Shown: positions 42,530-51,144 of the stretch, piece after piece
Numbering within the stretch: position 1 is the stretch's first letter
Layout: each line of letters starts with the position of its first letter
DNA from: Nitrospirales bacterium
GTDB taxonomy: Bacteria > Nitrospirota > Nitrospiria > Nitrospirales > UBA8639
DNA: 64,000 bases
Assembly: GCA_031315915.1 (NCBI GenBank)
Contig: JALDRK010000022.1
Location: 1 to 64,000, forward strand
Direction of reading: 5' to 3'
The notes under the pieces: model-generated
What the model was told of the DNA's origin: nothing
What the model saw: only the letters and a program-made list of their open reading frames with translations
Databases searched by the model: none
Position numbers and translations under genes: made by a program

Positions 42530-44155
42530 TCACTGGCGTCCTGGTACAAGTGGACGCGTTGGGGTCTTCAGTCCACCTGGAGGCGGGAATTTTTGTATCG
42601 CCGGACCAGGTGTATGAATGGCTGAAGATGCCATAATGCCATTCGGGTTCAATTGAATAAACTGATTCCCCACCCGAAGCGTAAGTTGCTCATTCCCGGC
42701 CGCTGACTCCATGACCAGTTCAAGGGGAATGGCTCCCCCTGGGATGGAGGTACTTCGCAGCACGGTCTGTGTCTTGTTATAGGGAAGTTGAACCGGCGGA
42801 GCATCATTTCCGTTGTACAAACTGCCGATGATCACGGGACGACGGGGATCACCATGCTCGAAAGCCACAACCACTTCGTCGCCTATTTCCGGAAGCCACA
42901 GGGCCGTATTCCCTTGTCCTGTTGCAATCTGAGCTACTTTCACCCACCCGGCGTCACCAGGTTCCACGCTGTTACTGAGGGCGGGATTTCGCCACGGAAA
43001 TCGAACTTTGACACGTCCGAAGTTGTCAACGTGTTTCATTTCCCCTTGTGGTCCCACCACGATGGCCGGCAGGACCCCGGTAATTCTGGGACGAGGAGTG
43101 ACCGGTGACGGGACAAACGCAATGTTGGCCGGAAGACAGGTAAACGTATTGCGATACCCGTTGGGAGTGCCCTGATGCTCAACGCCGGTCACGACATATT
43201 CCTGATTGAAATCCTTTCGAGGATGTTCCGCGAGTAGAAATCGGTATCCTGCCTGCAATTGCGGATAGGTAGATTGCCCTCTGCAGGTCTGTCCTTCGGT
43301 GATCCGTGCACCAAGGCGTCGTGCAGCATAGCGTTGGGAGTCTTGGGGTGTCTCCACGGGGGCTGGGAATATCCCTTCTACCAAATCGGAAAAGATGGGA
43401 GACTGGGCCGTAGCCGTTAAATTGATCTGTGGGGTTTTCCAAGGAAAGTCACCGGTCTGGGTCTGCCCGGAATGAAGCGCAAGCCCACGGGAAAACGAGG
43501 TGATGGATGGAACGGTTTTCGTGCCGAATATCAATTTTCCCTGAGTTAACACGGGAAAGGCATTGTTGGAATCCCCCAATACGATTTTTTCTCCGGATTC
43601 CGACAGCTCGAAATGGAAATGAATACCGTCGTCCTCTAACAGGCGTGAAAGAAAGGCCAGATCGGACTCCTGATACTGTACGGTGACCTCTTGAGCCGAC
43701 ATCTGGCCGTTCAGTCGTGTTTCAAGACCGGAGATTCCGGCCTCATTCAAAATCTTGGTCACGACTTGCACCGGATTCATGTCGCCGAAGGTACGGCTGG
43801 TCATGCGAAAGGCCAACCGGATCAGGCTGGGGACCAGCTGAACATGATAGTGACCCTGGCGGCCTTCCACGCCGGTTTGTTCGAGCTTTTGCACCATTCC
43901 GGTAAGGGTTCTTCCTGGAGCCACGGTCACTTGCAAGGGTTGTCCTACGACATTGGCAAAGTTGAGCGCTGGATGAGCCACGGTGAGGTCGATCTCAAAA
44001 ACAAACGGCTGCGATAGCCGTTCGGTCCCTGTGAATTGCACGACCGACCCTTGGGAGAGAGCAGCGAGATTGGGATTGACCGCAGCCTGGCCAGTGGCCG
44101 AAATGCCGATGGCCAATGTGTAGAAAACAAAGGCGAGGAATGGTTTCTTGGGCAT
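42530..44155 (-). CDS. VgrG/phage-tail hub-like protein with Sec signal peptide
   Basis: A 541-residue protein of the VgrG/gp27-gp5 family. The N-terminal half has the gp27-like hub: RFTGTERLSQPFVFEIDLTV-like text (here FTGTERLSQPFVFEIDLT), PVQVVTKILNEAG, VQYQESDLAFLSRLLEDDG. It continues into the gp5 OB-fold: HVDNFGRVKVRFPWRN, LWLPEIGDEVVVAFEHGDPR and RPVIIGSLYNGNDAPP. The C-terminal beta-helix stalk is almost absent. The first 25 residues form a Sec signal (AFVFYTLAIGISATGQA). Cytoplasmic assembly is usual for VgrG, so an exported one is notable. RBS GGAGG at 6 bases. Confidence 0.9.
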   Translation of the reverse strand: MPKKPFLAFVFYTLAIGISATGQAAVNPNLAALSQGSVVQFTGTERLSQPFVFEIDLTVAHPALNFANVVGQPLQVTVAPGRTLTGMVQKLEQTGVEGRQGHYHVQLVPSLIRLAFRMTSRTFGDMNPVQVVTKILNEAGISGLETRLNGQMSAQEVTVQYQESDLAFLSRLLEDDGIHFHFELSESGEKIVLGDSNNAFPVLTQGKLIFGTKTVPSITSFSRGLALHSGQTQTGDFPWKTPQINLTATAQSPIFSDLVEGIFPAPVETPQDSQRYAARRLGARITEGQTCRGQSTYPQLQAGYRFLLAEHPRKDFNQEYVVTGVEHQGTPNGYRNTFTCLPANIAFVPSPVTPRPRITGVLPAIVVGPQGEMKHVDNFGRVKVRFPWRNPALSNSVEPGDAGWVKVAQIATGQGNTALWLPEIGDEVVVAFEHGDPRRPVIIGSLYNGNDAPPVQLPYNKTQTVLRSTSIPGGAIPLELVMESAAGNEQLTLRVGNQFIQLNPNGIMASSAIHTPGPAIQKFPPPGGLKTPTRPLVPGRQ

Positions 44156-44404
44156 CAGCAGCCTCCTTCATTGAATCGGAACACAATTCTCTACAACTCA
44201 TGTGTTGAGGGGGGATGGAACTTGACATACCGGACATATCTCATAGACCGCCTGTTCTTATTCTCCTTTTGAGTGGCGCAGATTGAGACGGGCGAAGAAG
44301 AAGGCTGGTTATGGTGTGCGAATTCCCATAACGCCTCCTTTCTGTTCTCCTTGGATCCAATGTGAAAGATGAAGCCCTCATGAACTCTTGAGGGAATGAG
44401 TATT

Positions 44405-46492
44405 TCACTGCGTTGCCGCTTCCGCCAGTTGCACGACACTGCGATTGTAGCGCTCCAGAGCTTTCCTGGTGTCTTCCGTATGTGTACTCGCCAGGATGAC
44501 GATTTGTTGTTTGGATGGCAAGTGTCGAAGAAGAGTCGATAAAGGACCGGCATGGCGTTGAATCGCAGCATACGGTTGTCCGGTTTTAAGTGCGTTCTTG
44601 GCCTCGTCAATGACTTTCCCATAGGCAAAGTGGAGTCCCCCTTTTACGCTCCCGACAATAATATTATTAATGGTCAATTTCCAAATGACGTCGGGTGTAA
44701 TCTTGGCCAGGCCGGAGACAATCCCTCCGGCCTCCGGAACGAGGCCGGCCACGCTCTGCACGACTGTGCCAACGGTCTGTTCGCCAAAATCCAATACTTC
44801 AACGGCTGAACGGATGAGAAAGCTCCCTCCTCCAGGCAGTTCGCTATCCAGATAGTTCTTGCCCACCACGCGGAGAATTTCCATCCCGATATCGATATAG
44901 AGGGATTCGGTCCAGGGGGAGTTGGGATCGAGCGCGGTTCTGACCGCATTGAGGGCCTGCTCTCGTTGAGCGGGGGTATTCAGCGACCTGGTCAGGAGTT
45001 CAATTTGCGTAGCGGCGGCATAGAGATCACGAGGATTCAAAAGTTGGTCGGCCAGTACGGCATTTTTTATGTCAAGAATATCTCCTAACCCTGGGACCAC
45101 GTCTCCGAGTAAGGCCTTGGTATCGTCCTGGGTAAATCCCCGACCAACGATCTGTCCGTCAGAAAAAAAACGATCATCTGAAAAATCTTGCCGTGGATCG
45201 AGGCCTCTTGATCGAATTCCCGCCTGCGCAATTTCTTGAGGCGTCAACGAGAGCACTGCGGCCATGAGATTGCCAATTTGTTGGCTCAGGCTGCCAAATA
45301 GGATGGGCGCGACCTGGTTGTCGAAGATACGTTTCCCTTGAGTCAGAGTCGTCTGCTGTATTTGCCCTGACATATTTTGAAAAGTTGCGAGGTGCGGATG
45401 AACAAACTGCATCAGACATCGCCCACCCGGACTCTTTTGGGCTAATTTTTCAATAGATCGAAAGGCCATCCCAATCACTTGCGGTCCTTGGGGCGCGGTA
45501 CGAGATGGGTTTCGGATGAACTGGAGTTGTTCGGCCATGACCTCGCTAAAACTCTGTTCCCATTGCCGCATGATGTCCTGGAAAAGCTTATTGGCAAAGT
45601 CGGGGGGATTGGTGGTGAATTGTTGGACCATCTGAGGAAAATTGAAGGGGAATTGACCTGAGGATTGTCTTAAGCAGGCAAACAACGGTTCCAGGTTGAG
45701 TTTTCTCACGGCCTCCAAGGTTTGAATTTCACTCTCCAGTTTGGCCACCAATGGATTGTTTTGGATGTTATTGAGTTGTGTCTGCACCCCACTGCCGATG
45801 GCCTGGCCGGCTTGTCTTGCCCCTTGCTCCACCGCTTGCTTGGCCTGAAGGGCGGCCGACTGAGCACTTTGGAGACCTTTTTGAGCTGCAGCTGCGGCTT
45901 GTTGTGTAGCTTGTTGCGCCGCCTGCTGAGCGGCCTGTTGGGCAGCTTGTTGGGCCTGTTGTGCTTGTTGGGTTGCCTGTTGAGCTGCATTAGCCGCGGC
46001 AGAGCCGGCATTGTTAGCCGTAGACTTTGCCTGGTTATAGGTATTGGTCGCAGTCTTCTTGGCATTGTTAAAGGCTTGTCCCACATTGAATCCTCGGGGG
46101 CGAATGCCACTAAAGGTGCCGGTGGCTTCCAGGCTTTGCCGGCCAGGGAGGAGCAGCATGACAAACTGAAGGTCGGCTTCTTCTGGTGAATCACTCCCAA
46201 AGGCCATCGCCATCGGATCTTCAATATCCAATGAATGCATTCCCCGGGCTGCTTCAATGAGTATGGCATTTCGCCGTTCCCCTGGGTCTAAACGAATCCA
46301 CTCTTCGGCCGATTCCACCGTATAGGTTCCTGGCTCTACTTCCACATCGCTTCCATCAGCGCCCAGAAAGTGCACATTCGTCGCAAGGCGTATACTGGTC
46401 AAGGGATCGCCTACCATCCCATAGCTGGCCATGGGCATCCAGGTTGAAACGACAACGATAAACATGACGGTATAGAAAGAGCGACGATTCAT
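44405..46492 (-). CDS. Secreted modular protein: GDD domain plus Ala/Gln-rich helical body
   Basis: The ATG of MNRRSFYTVMF follows GGAG at 9 bases; the product is 695 residues. Signal peptide, shared domain (VHFLGADGSDVEVEPGTYTV, SAEEWIRLDPGE, GRQSLEATGTFSGIRPRG). Then comes a repetitive Ala/Gln stretch (QQATQQAQQAQQAAQQAAQ, residues about 165-235), a probable long amphipathic helix, and a large helical body. There is FLIRSAVEVLDFGEQTVGTV near the C-terminus. It could be an extended rod or tape-measure-like element in a tail assembly; this is inference from composition and position beside tail genes. Confidence 0.82.
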   Translation of the reverse strand: MNRRSFYTVMFIVVVSTWMPMASYGMVGDPLTSIRLATNVHFLGADGSDVEVEPGTYTVESAEEWIRLDPGERRNAILIEAARGMHSLDIEDPMAMAFGSDSPEEADLQFVMLLLPGRQSLEATGTFSGIRPRGFNVGQAFNNAKKTATNTYNQAKSTANNAGSAAANAAQQATQQAQQAQQAAQQAAQQAAQQATQQAAAAAQKGLQSAQSAALQAKQAVEQGARQAGQAIGSGVQTQLNNIQNNPLVAKLESEIQTLEAVRKLNLEPLFACLRQSSGQFPFNFPQMVQQFTTNPPDFANKLFQDIMRQWEQSFSEVMAEQLQFIRNPSRTAPQGPQVIGMAFRSIEKLAQKSPGGRCLMQFVHPHLATFQNMSGQIQQTTLTQGKRIFDNQVAPILFGSLSQQIGNLMAAVLSLTPQEIAQAGIRSRGLDPRQDFSDDRFFSDGQIVGRGFTQDDTKALLGDVVPGLGDILDIKNAVLADQLLNPRDLYAAATQIELLTRSLNTPAQREQALNAVRTALDPNSPWTESLYIDIGMEILRVVGKNYLDSELPGGGSFLIRSAVEVLDFGEQTVGTVVQSVAGLVPEAGGIVSGLAKITPDVIWKLTINNIIVGSVKGGLHFAYGKVIDEAKNALKTGQPYAAIQRHAGPLSTLLRHLPSKQQIVILASTHTEDTRKALERYNRSVVQLAEAATQ

Positions 46493-46535
46493 AATCTGCA
46501 ACTCCTATTCGTGTTATGTGCGATAAACGATAGTG

Positions 46536-47072
46536 TCAGGGCACAAAGATGCTCGGACTTCCCGTGATGACTTTGTTTCCGGAGACAGTGCTGCCCAGGC
46601 TGGCTACCGGTTTGGCCCCATTATTCATTTTGACTTGTGGCGCCTTGAGGTTGACTGACCCAGCACCTTCCAACGTCGCGGTACTTCCTCCTTTGGCCAA
46701 CAGATCTTTCCCACTGACAAGGCTCAGATCCTCTCCCACTGTGAAATTGGTATCTTGTCCTGAAGTCAGGTTGATCGCGTTCGCCGCGTTCAGACTGAGA
46801 TTCTCCGCTTGAATAGCGGCGCCATGTTGTGAAACGTGGATGACCGAACGCAGCAGGTTGACTTGGCCTTGCAAGCTGGCGACCTGTTGCTCGAGCGCCG
46901 TGATTTGCTGATAGAGAAAGTCCGGAGTCAGTTGAAGCTGAGGAATTGTGTTTCCTTGTTGTGGGACAAGGGGACTCGACGGGGCTTGCCGGATGTTCGG
47001 GTCTGCCCCGATGGCCAATGAGAACTGGGCAACGAACATGATGGTTGCGATGGTCATAATCATTTTTCGCAT
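46536..47072 (-). CDS. Secreted coiled-coil/beta-stalk protein (DUF2345-like)
   Basis: A 178-residue protein: signal peptide, a short coiled coil (QITALEQQVASLQGQVNLL), then repetitive strands in the manner of VgrG stalk ends: NLSLNAANAINLTSGQ, LSLVSGKDLLAKGGS, GSVNLKAPQVKMNNGAKP. This is the needle-like beta-helix piece without a hub. RBS AAGGAGG at 5 bases. It follows the tube-like gene in transcription. The coiled coil suggests a trimer. Confidence 0.85.
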   Translation of the reverse strand: MRKMIMTIATIMFVAQFSLAIGADPNIRQAPSSPLVPQQGNTIPQLQLTPDFLYQQITALEQQVASLQGQVNLLRSVIHVSQHGAAIQAENLSLNAANAINLTSGQDTNFTVGEDLSLVSGKDLLAKGGSTATLEGAGSVNLKAPQVKMNNGAKPVASLGSTVSGNKVITGSPSIFVP

Positions 47073-47135
47073 GGGAGACCTCCTTACGGTGATCAGCCTA
47101 CCGTGTTAAGGGAAGGCGCCTGGTGAAGTGCATGG

Positions 47136-48209
47136 TTAACGGTTGGGGGATCCTCCGCCGGGGTATTCGGTTAACTGTAGGGATTCGAAATACATCTCCA
47201 CTTTGACCAGGGGATTCCCGCTGGCTTCGGATTGTGGAACAGGTGACATTCGAAGGATGCCGAGGTGCTCAAAACGTAAGGTGAAGAGGCGTGCTTGACG
47301 ATCGGAAGTCAGATATTCCAGTGTGCCCGATCGCTCATCGGCATCGGAGGCCTGCCCTTGAACAACAAATTGGTAAAACCATTGCGTAAATTGGGCCGCT
47401 TGCGATTGTGGCAGGGTAATCACGAGAGGGGAAGTTTGGATTTGGCCGCTTGTGACTACCGGCGCATGTCGGGCTCCCACAGGAGACTGTGTGACTGCGC
47501 GTTTCCAGAGTATTGGTTCCACCTGAGTGACAAAGTTACAGGCTTGTTCCAGCCCATCGATCATGAGACGGAAATTAGACGCGAGCCAGGGTGAAACCTT
47601 AGGAGCGAGCGGAACTCCAATCTGAGATCCGGAACCGCCCTGGTAGGTGAGTTGTGAAGATTTAATCGTCAGGCCGAGGGCCACTGGCGTCGTGGCGGCT
47701 AAAGCATTGAGGGCGGGAAAGGTCACTTCGGTTAACAGGGCATCCTCAAACTGTTTCCGGTCGGTAATCTGATTGTTCAGATTGGTGGTCAGGATCGCGC
47801 CGGATCTTTGAGACGGTGGTCCTGCCAACGTCTGCTGAATCCACTGATACAGGGCCGGGGACATCGTCTGTCCACATTTCATCGCGATATCTTCATAGAG
47901 AATCCCAGCCAGTTGCTTTTGGGGATACGAGGATTGGGTGGAAGGATGTTCGATCACCTGCCCTGAGATAAACCCGCTGTCTAGGGAAGAAATAGGGCCG
48001 GCGATTTGGCCGCCCAGTTCTAATATGTAACGGATGCCCGCTGCTTGTGGTCTGGCTGCAGCCAGCGCGGATCGAGACTGTCTGAACGGAAGCGGAAGGC
48101 CAAAGGTCAGAATCCCTCCTGTGAGAAGAGCAGCTTTTGCGAGAAACTCCCGCCGAGTTTGTGGTGGATTCTTTGTGGGTTTTCGTCTTGAGGGAGTAGG
48201 GGGCTGCAT
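47136..48209 (-). CDS. Tat-exported tandem tail-tube-like (gp19-like) protein
   Basis: A 357-residue protein with a twin-arginine signal: TRREFLAKAALLTGGILTFG (RR at 19-20), followed by a hydrophobic region. Residues 58-190 resemble a phage tail tube domain: RYILELGGQIAGPISSLDSG, AGILYEDIAMKCGQTMSPAL, YQWIQQTLAG and AILTTNLNNQITDRKQF. Residues 195-350 look like a second copy: NFRLMIDGLEQACNFVTQVE, RAVTQ, TLPQSQAAQFTQWFYQFV and VKVEMYFESLQLTEYPG. A doubled tube domain can build a trimer with pseudo-sixfold symmetry, matching a VgrG hub. Tat export implies folding before export. RBS AAAGGA. Confidence 0.8.
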   Translation of the reverse strand: MQPPTPSRRKPTKNPPQTRREFLAKAALLTGGILTFGLPLPFRQSRSALAAARPQAAGIRYILELGGQIAGPISSLDSGFISGQVIEHPSTQSSYPQKQLAGILYEDIAMKCGQTMSPALYQWIQQTLAGPPSQRSGAILTTNLNNQITDRKQFEDALLTEVTFPALNALAATTPVALGLTIKSSQLTYQGGSGSQIGVPLAPKVSPWLASNFRLMIDGLEQACNFVTQVEPILWKRAVTQSPVGARHAPVVTSGQIQTSPLVITLPQSQAAQFTQWFYQFVVQGQASDADERSGTLEYLTSDRQARLFTLRFEHLGILRMSPVPQSEASGNPLVKVEMYFESLQLTEYPGGGSPNR

Positions 48210-48294
48210 AAACCTTTTCCTTTCGTCAGTGCTGGACCGGGCCAGATTTTTTTTGAGTGTCGGTTGGGCTTTTCATCTCTCATGGACCTTGGCT

Positions 48295-48864
48295 CTAGTT
48301 TGAAGTTACCTTCGATCCTTTAATGGTGACATCCGACGATCCCTTAACCTGGATGTTTCTGCCCTCGATGGTGATATCTCCGTTTTTGTTGAGGATGATT
48401 GAGGCTTGGCCGGTTCGTAAGATCACTTGGTCTCCTGCGGAAATGATCGTGCGTTTTTCAGCCTTGATGTTGATGTCCAGTCCGGTGTTTTGAAAAAGGG
48501 TTCTTCCGATCTTTTGAACCAGATCCTGGCCTATTGATTCGCTTTGATTGGTGCCGACCGTGGTGAATTGACTCCCGCCAATGGATTCGGTGGACGCTCC
48601 TCTGATCCAAAGATTGTGATTCCCGCCTATATCCGTCTGTCCATGCCCAACGGTCATTTCCTGCTTATGTTTTTGGATGGTGATACGGGTGGTTCCATCC
48701 GGTTCCACATTGACCACACTTTTTAACTGATTCAGTTCTTGTTGAAGCAAGCCTATTTGTTGCTGTAAGCCGGTGATCTGTTTAGTGAGTTGAGAGTCTG
48801 CAGCCAGAGCCAATGATGAGGTCAGGAACATCATGGTTAATGCGGTAGTTATGAATGATCGCAT
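48295..48864 (-). CDS. Secreted detached VgrG-type beta-helix stalk
   Basis: The ATG of MRSFITTAL follows AAGGAG at 7 bases and gives 189 residues. Signal peptide, coiled coil (QITGLQQQIGLLQQELNQLK), then a beta-helix: TRITIQKHKQEMTVGHGQTD, NLWIRGASTESIGGSQFTTV, AEKRTIISAGDQVILRTG, SIILNKNGDITIEGRNIQVK and GSSDVTIKGSKV. This is the C-terminal stalk of VgrG/gp5 encoded as a separate protein. It complements the stalkless VgrG-like hub 4 kb away. Confidence 0.92.
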   Translation of the reverse strand: MRSFITTALTMMFLTSSLALAADSQLTKQITGLQQQIGLLQQELNQLKSVVNVEPDGTTRITIQKHKQEMTVGHGQTDIGGNHNLWIRGASTESIGGSQFTTVGTNQSESIGQDLVQKIGRTLFQNTGLDINIKAEKRTIISAGDQVILRTGQASIILNKNGDITIEGRNIQVKGSSDVTIKGSKVTSN

Positions 48865-49187
48865 GGGATTCTCCTTCGACAAGCAACGTTCTCGTCACCA
48901 CAATCTGGGTGGCGGGTTATTGAGTCAGTCGTACCTCTCTCGTATCTGGTTCACTCCGGATGATGTTTTTGCCTGAATTTTTTAAAAAAGCCAAGAGTGT
49001 GGTCTATCTGGATAGAGAAAACATGAGAGGGAAACCAGCTAGTTGACATTAAAAGCCCCCGTCACTATTTCATCGTCAAGCAAGATGCTACGTATTTTAT
49101 ATTAAAAAAATTTTTAAGTTGATGGCTGAGAAGGTCGGCGGACTGAACAGTATGTAGGTGTATGGGGCTTGAAGGATCGAAGATGAA
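48865..49187. other. Intergenic region
   Basis: About 320 bases, AT-rich at 49090-49120 (TTTTATATTAAAAAAATTTTT), upstream of the stalk/tube/hub group read leftward. It probably contains its promoter. No gene or hairpin was seen. Confidence 0.4.
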
Positions 49188-50354
49188 TTATGGAGAGAGC
49201 TTATGGGATCGATCAAGTTCCGCCGGCGGTAACAGGCCAACCTGTTCCAGAAGGCTCGCTCGTTGGTTGAGATAGGGTCCGTTCAAGCCATCCGATTGAA
49301 TACGCTCGGATAAGGCCCAAAAGGCGTCATACCAAAGACCGGCTTCGACCAATTGCTCTAAGGGAGCGGTTTGCATCGTGGGTTGGTCGGGAATCGTGAT
49401 CAGATGAGAAGGGGGATTGACTCGCATGATCCAGCCGCTGGTCACAAGGGATTCTCCTTGCGTAACGCCTTGTAACATGATTTTCCACTGATAGGTGGTA
49501 TTCGGTTGGAGTTTAATGCCGTAATCCTTTAACTCCACTTTATGAATGCCGGGCCGTATGGGTGGGAGCATGCGGACATCCAGAAGCAATTGTGTATTGT
49601 TTTCATCCGTGATCATGACATCCACAGGATGATCGGTTGGCGTCCCAATAAACCAAAACAACGCGGGCTGCTCGAAGATTGTGAGGCCGATATGATCGGG
49701 AGAGAGAACAGCAAGAAAAATAGGTTCCTGTCCCATTTCCTGCCGGTCCACAATAATGCGTTTTCCTTGTGATGATAAGGAAGGTGCTTGATAGGGCAAG
49801 GAGGGTGTGGACGTGATGACCGGGGTCGGTGGAGCTACGGGAAGAGATGCGTGTTCCGTTTCCTGTATGGGAAGGGGAGACGCTGTTATCGGTGGTTCGG
49901 GGACGATGGGAGTGGGTAAGGGAGCGATTTTCGGGGAAGGTGATAATTCTGAAGCGGAAACGGGCAGAGTTGGGGGTATAGGGGGCTGGGTCGATCCCCT
50001 GGCTTCTAAACGAATCCCTCCCGGCATCAACAGTTCAATGAGGTATTCATCGTTTTTTTGCGGACGAGTCAGTGCCATGGGCGAAAAAAGCTCATATTGC
50101 TCATGGGTTAGCGCTTGTGCATGGATGACTTGCCCTGAGCCTGGCTGTGCGCCTTCAGGCATGAGGCGCAATTCGGTCGAACCGGACTGCTCGATGAAAT
50201 ATTTTCCGGGACTGAGTAAAACGGAGGAGCCATCCGGAGCCGGAAAATGCAGGGCGCGGCTCAGAACAATATTCGGTTGCGTCGCCAGGCATGGAGACGT
50301 AACCAACAGCAGAAAGCCAAACCCTAGGATGATTTTGGCGAGATCACGTTTCAT
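49188..50354 (-). CDS. Secreted modular protein: GDD-like domain plus DUF928
   Basis: A 388-residue protein. Signal peptide; a divergent shared domain (ALHFPAPDGSSVLLSPGKYF, SGSTELRLMPEG, GIRLEARGS). A Pro-rich linker follows (about 125-180), then a DUF928-type region: PIFLAVLSPDHIGLTIFEQP, ALFWFIGTPTDHPVDVMI and LQPNTTYQWKIMLQG. DUF928 proteins occur as cyanobacterial and other secreted proteins of unknown role. It is the most distant member of the locus family. No clear ribosome site before the ATG. Confidence 0.82.
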   Translation of the reverse strand: MKRDLAKIILGFGFLLLVTSPCLATQPNIVLSRALHFPAPDGSSVLLSPGKYFIEQSGSTELRLMPEGAQPGSGQVIHAQALTHEQYELFSPMALTRPQKNDEYLIELLMPGGIRLEARGSTQPPIPPTLPVSASELSPSPKIAPLPTPIVPEPPITASPLPIQETEHASLPVAPPTPVITSTPSLPYQAPSLSSQGKRIIVDRQEMGQEPIFLAVLSPDHIGLTIFEQPALFWFIGTPTDHPVDVMITDENNTQLLLDVRMLPPIRPGIHKVELKDYGIKLQPNTTYQWKIMLQGVTQGESLVTSGWIMRVNPPSHLITIPDQPTMQTAPLEQLVEAGLWYDAFWALSERIQSDGLNGPYLNQRASLLEQVGLLPPAELDRSHKLSP

Positions 50355-51144
50355 GGGCGAATCGAACCAATGGATTGAACCCCTGATCGCGTATGTTCAG
50401 AGGGAGGCGTATACCTTACGAAAATTGCTCAATATTCGCAATCCTCAATTTCCGAGGATGCTACAAGAATGCCAATCTTTAGTTGATCAGGCGGGAGAGG
50501 TAGGAAAAGCTAGGGATCCTATGGCTCAACCATGGCATTGAGCAGGAGAGGATTTTCTCGGGGAGATGCATAGGAGGTTGGCTTAGGTGTTTCCGTGAGA
50601 AGGTTCCTGGTCCTTTTCAACATTGGATGTTACTGGAATTTTATTCCTTCGGTCTTTGTGAGAGGCTTTGTGAGAGGATGACGATCAGAAGAGCGGGATT
50701 CCCATTCTCAATGAGTCCTGCTGGTCCAAGATGTCCCCATGTGGAAAGGACGAGGGTTGCCTTTTTAATATTCTGGTTTTTTGTCATTCAAGCTCTTGCC
50801 CCTTTAAAAAAATGTCGGTTTTATTCCTCATTTGTGTAATTTTGGCACGATTTTTTGCCAAAAACGAAGGAATACAGCGTTATTTTCAAATATGAAGCAA
50901 TATATGTGCCAGAAAATGGTTCATGAAATTGAGACTGGCCCAAGGGAACCGGAAGGTAGAAGAACTTCTAAATAGAGTATTAAAGGAAATTCATGAGGTG
51001 AGAGTAGAGAAAATCTTTAAAAAAATGCCTTCTTGCTGGAGCCAAGGAAGAATATATAATCACAGCCTAGGGGGTGAGAGTATTCGGATTTTCTGAATGT
51101 TTCTATATATCTTTGTTCTTCATTAGGGTGACGAAACGAAATAT
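50355..51144. other. Intergenic region, AT-rich in part
   Basis: About 790 bases between the divergent DUF928 protein and the GT2 gene. A 62-codon open frame begins on the plus strand near 50353 (MGESNQWIEPLIAYVQ) but lacks a ribosome site. The segment 50800-51130 is AT-rich and contains an 8-bp inverted repeat at 50840-50863. Promoters for both flanking genes must lie here. Confidence 0.4.
50840..50863. repeat. Perfect 8-bp inverted repeat
   Basis: TTTTGGCA and TGCCAAAA flank an 8-base loop (CGATTTTT). It could be an operator or a weak hairpin. It resembles a sigma-54 element only superficially; the GG to GC spacing is one base too long. Confidence 0.5.

Noticed and set aside
45900-45990. 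DNA-level satellite repeat
   Set aside because: The repetition reflects Ala/Gln codons of the 695-residue protein and stays in frame, so it is a protein repeat, not an independent DNA element.
49807-50541. Long open frame antisense to the DUF928 protein
   Set aside because: It is Gly/Ser/Arg-rich, has no ribosome site and is the mirror of the signal-bearing gene on the other strand. Its last 62 codons from near 50353 are free of overlap but also lack a ribosome site.
50843-50860. Possible sigma-54 promoter (TGGCAC with a later TTGC)
   Set aside because: The GG to GC spacing is 11 bases instead of 10; the match is better explained by an 8-bp inverted repeat in AT-rich DNA.
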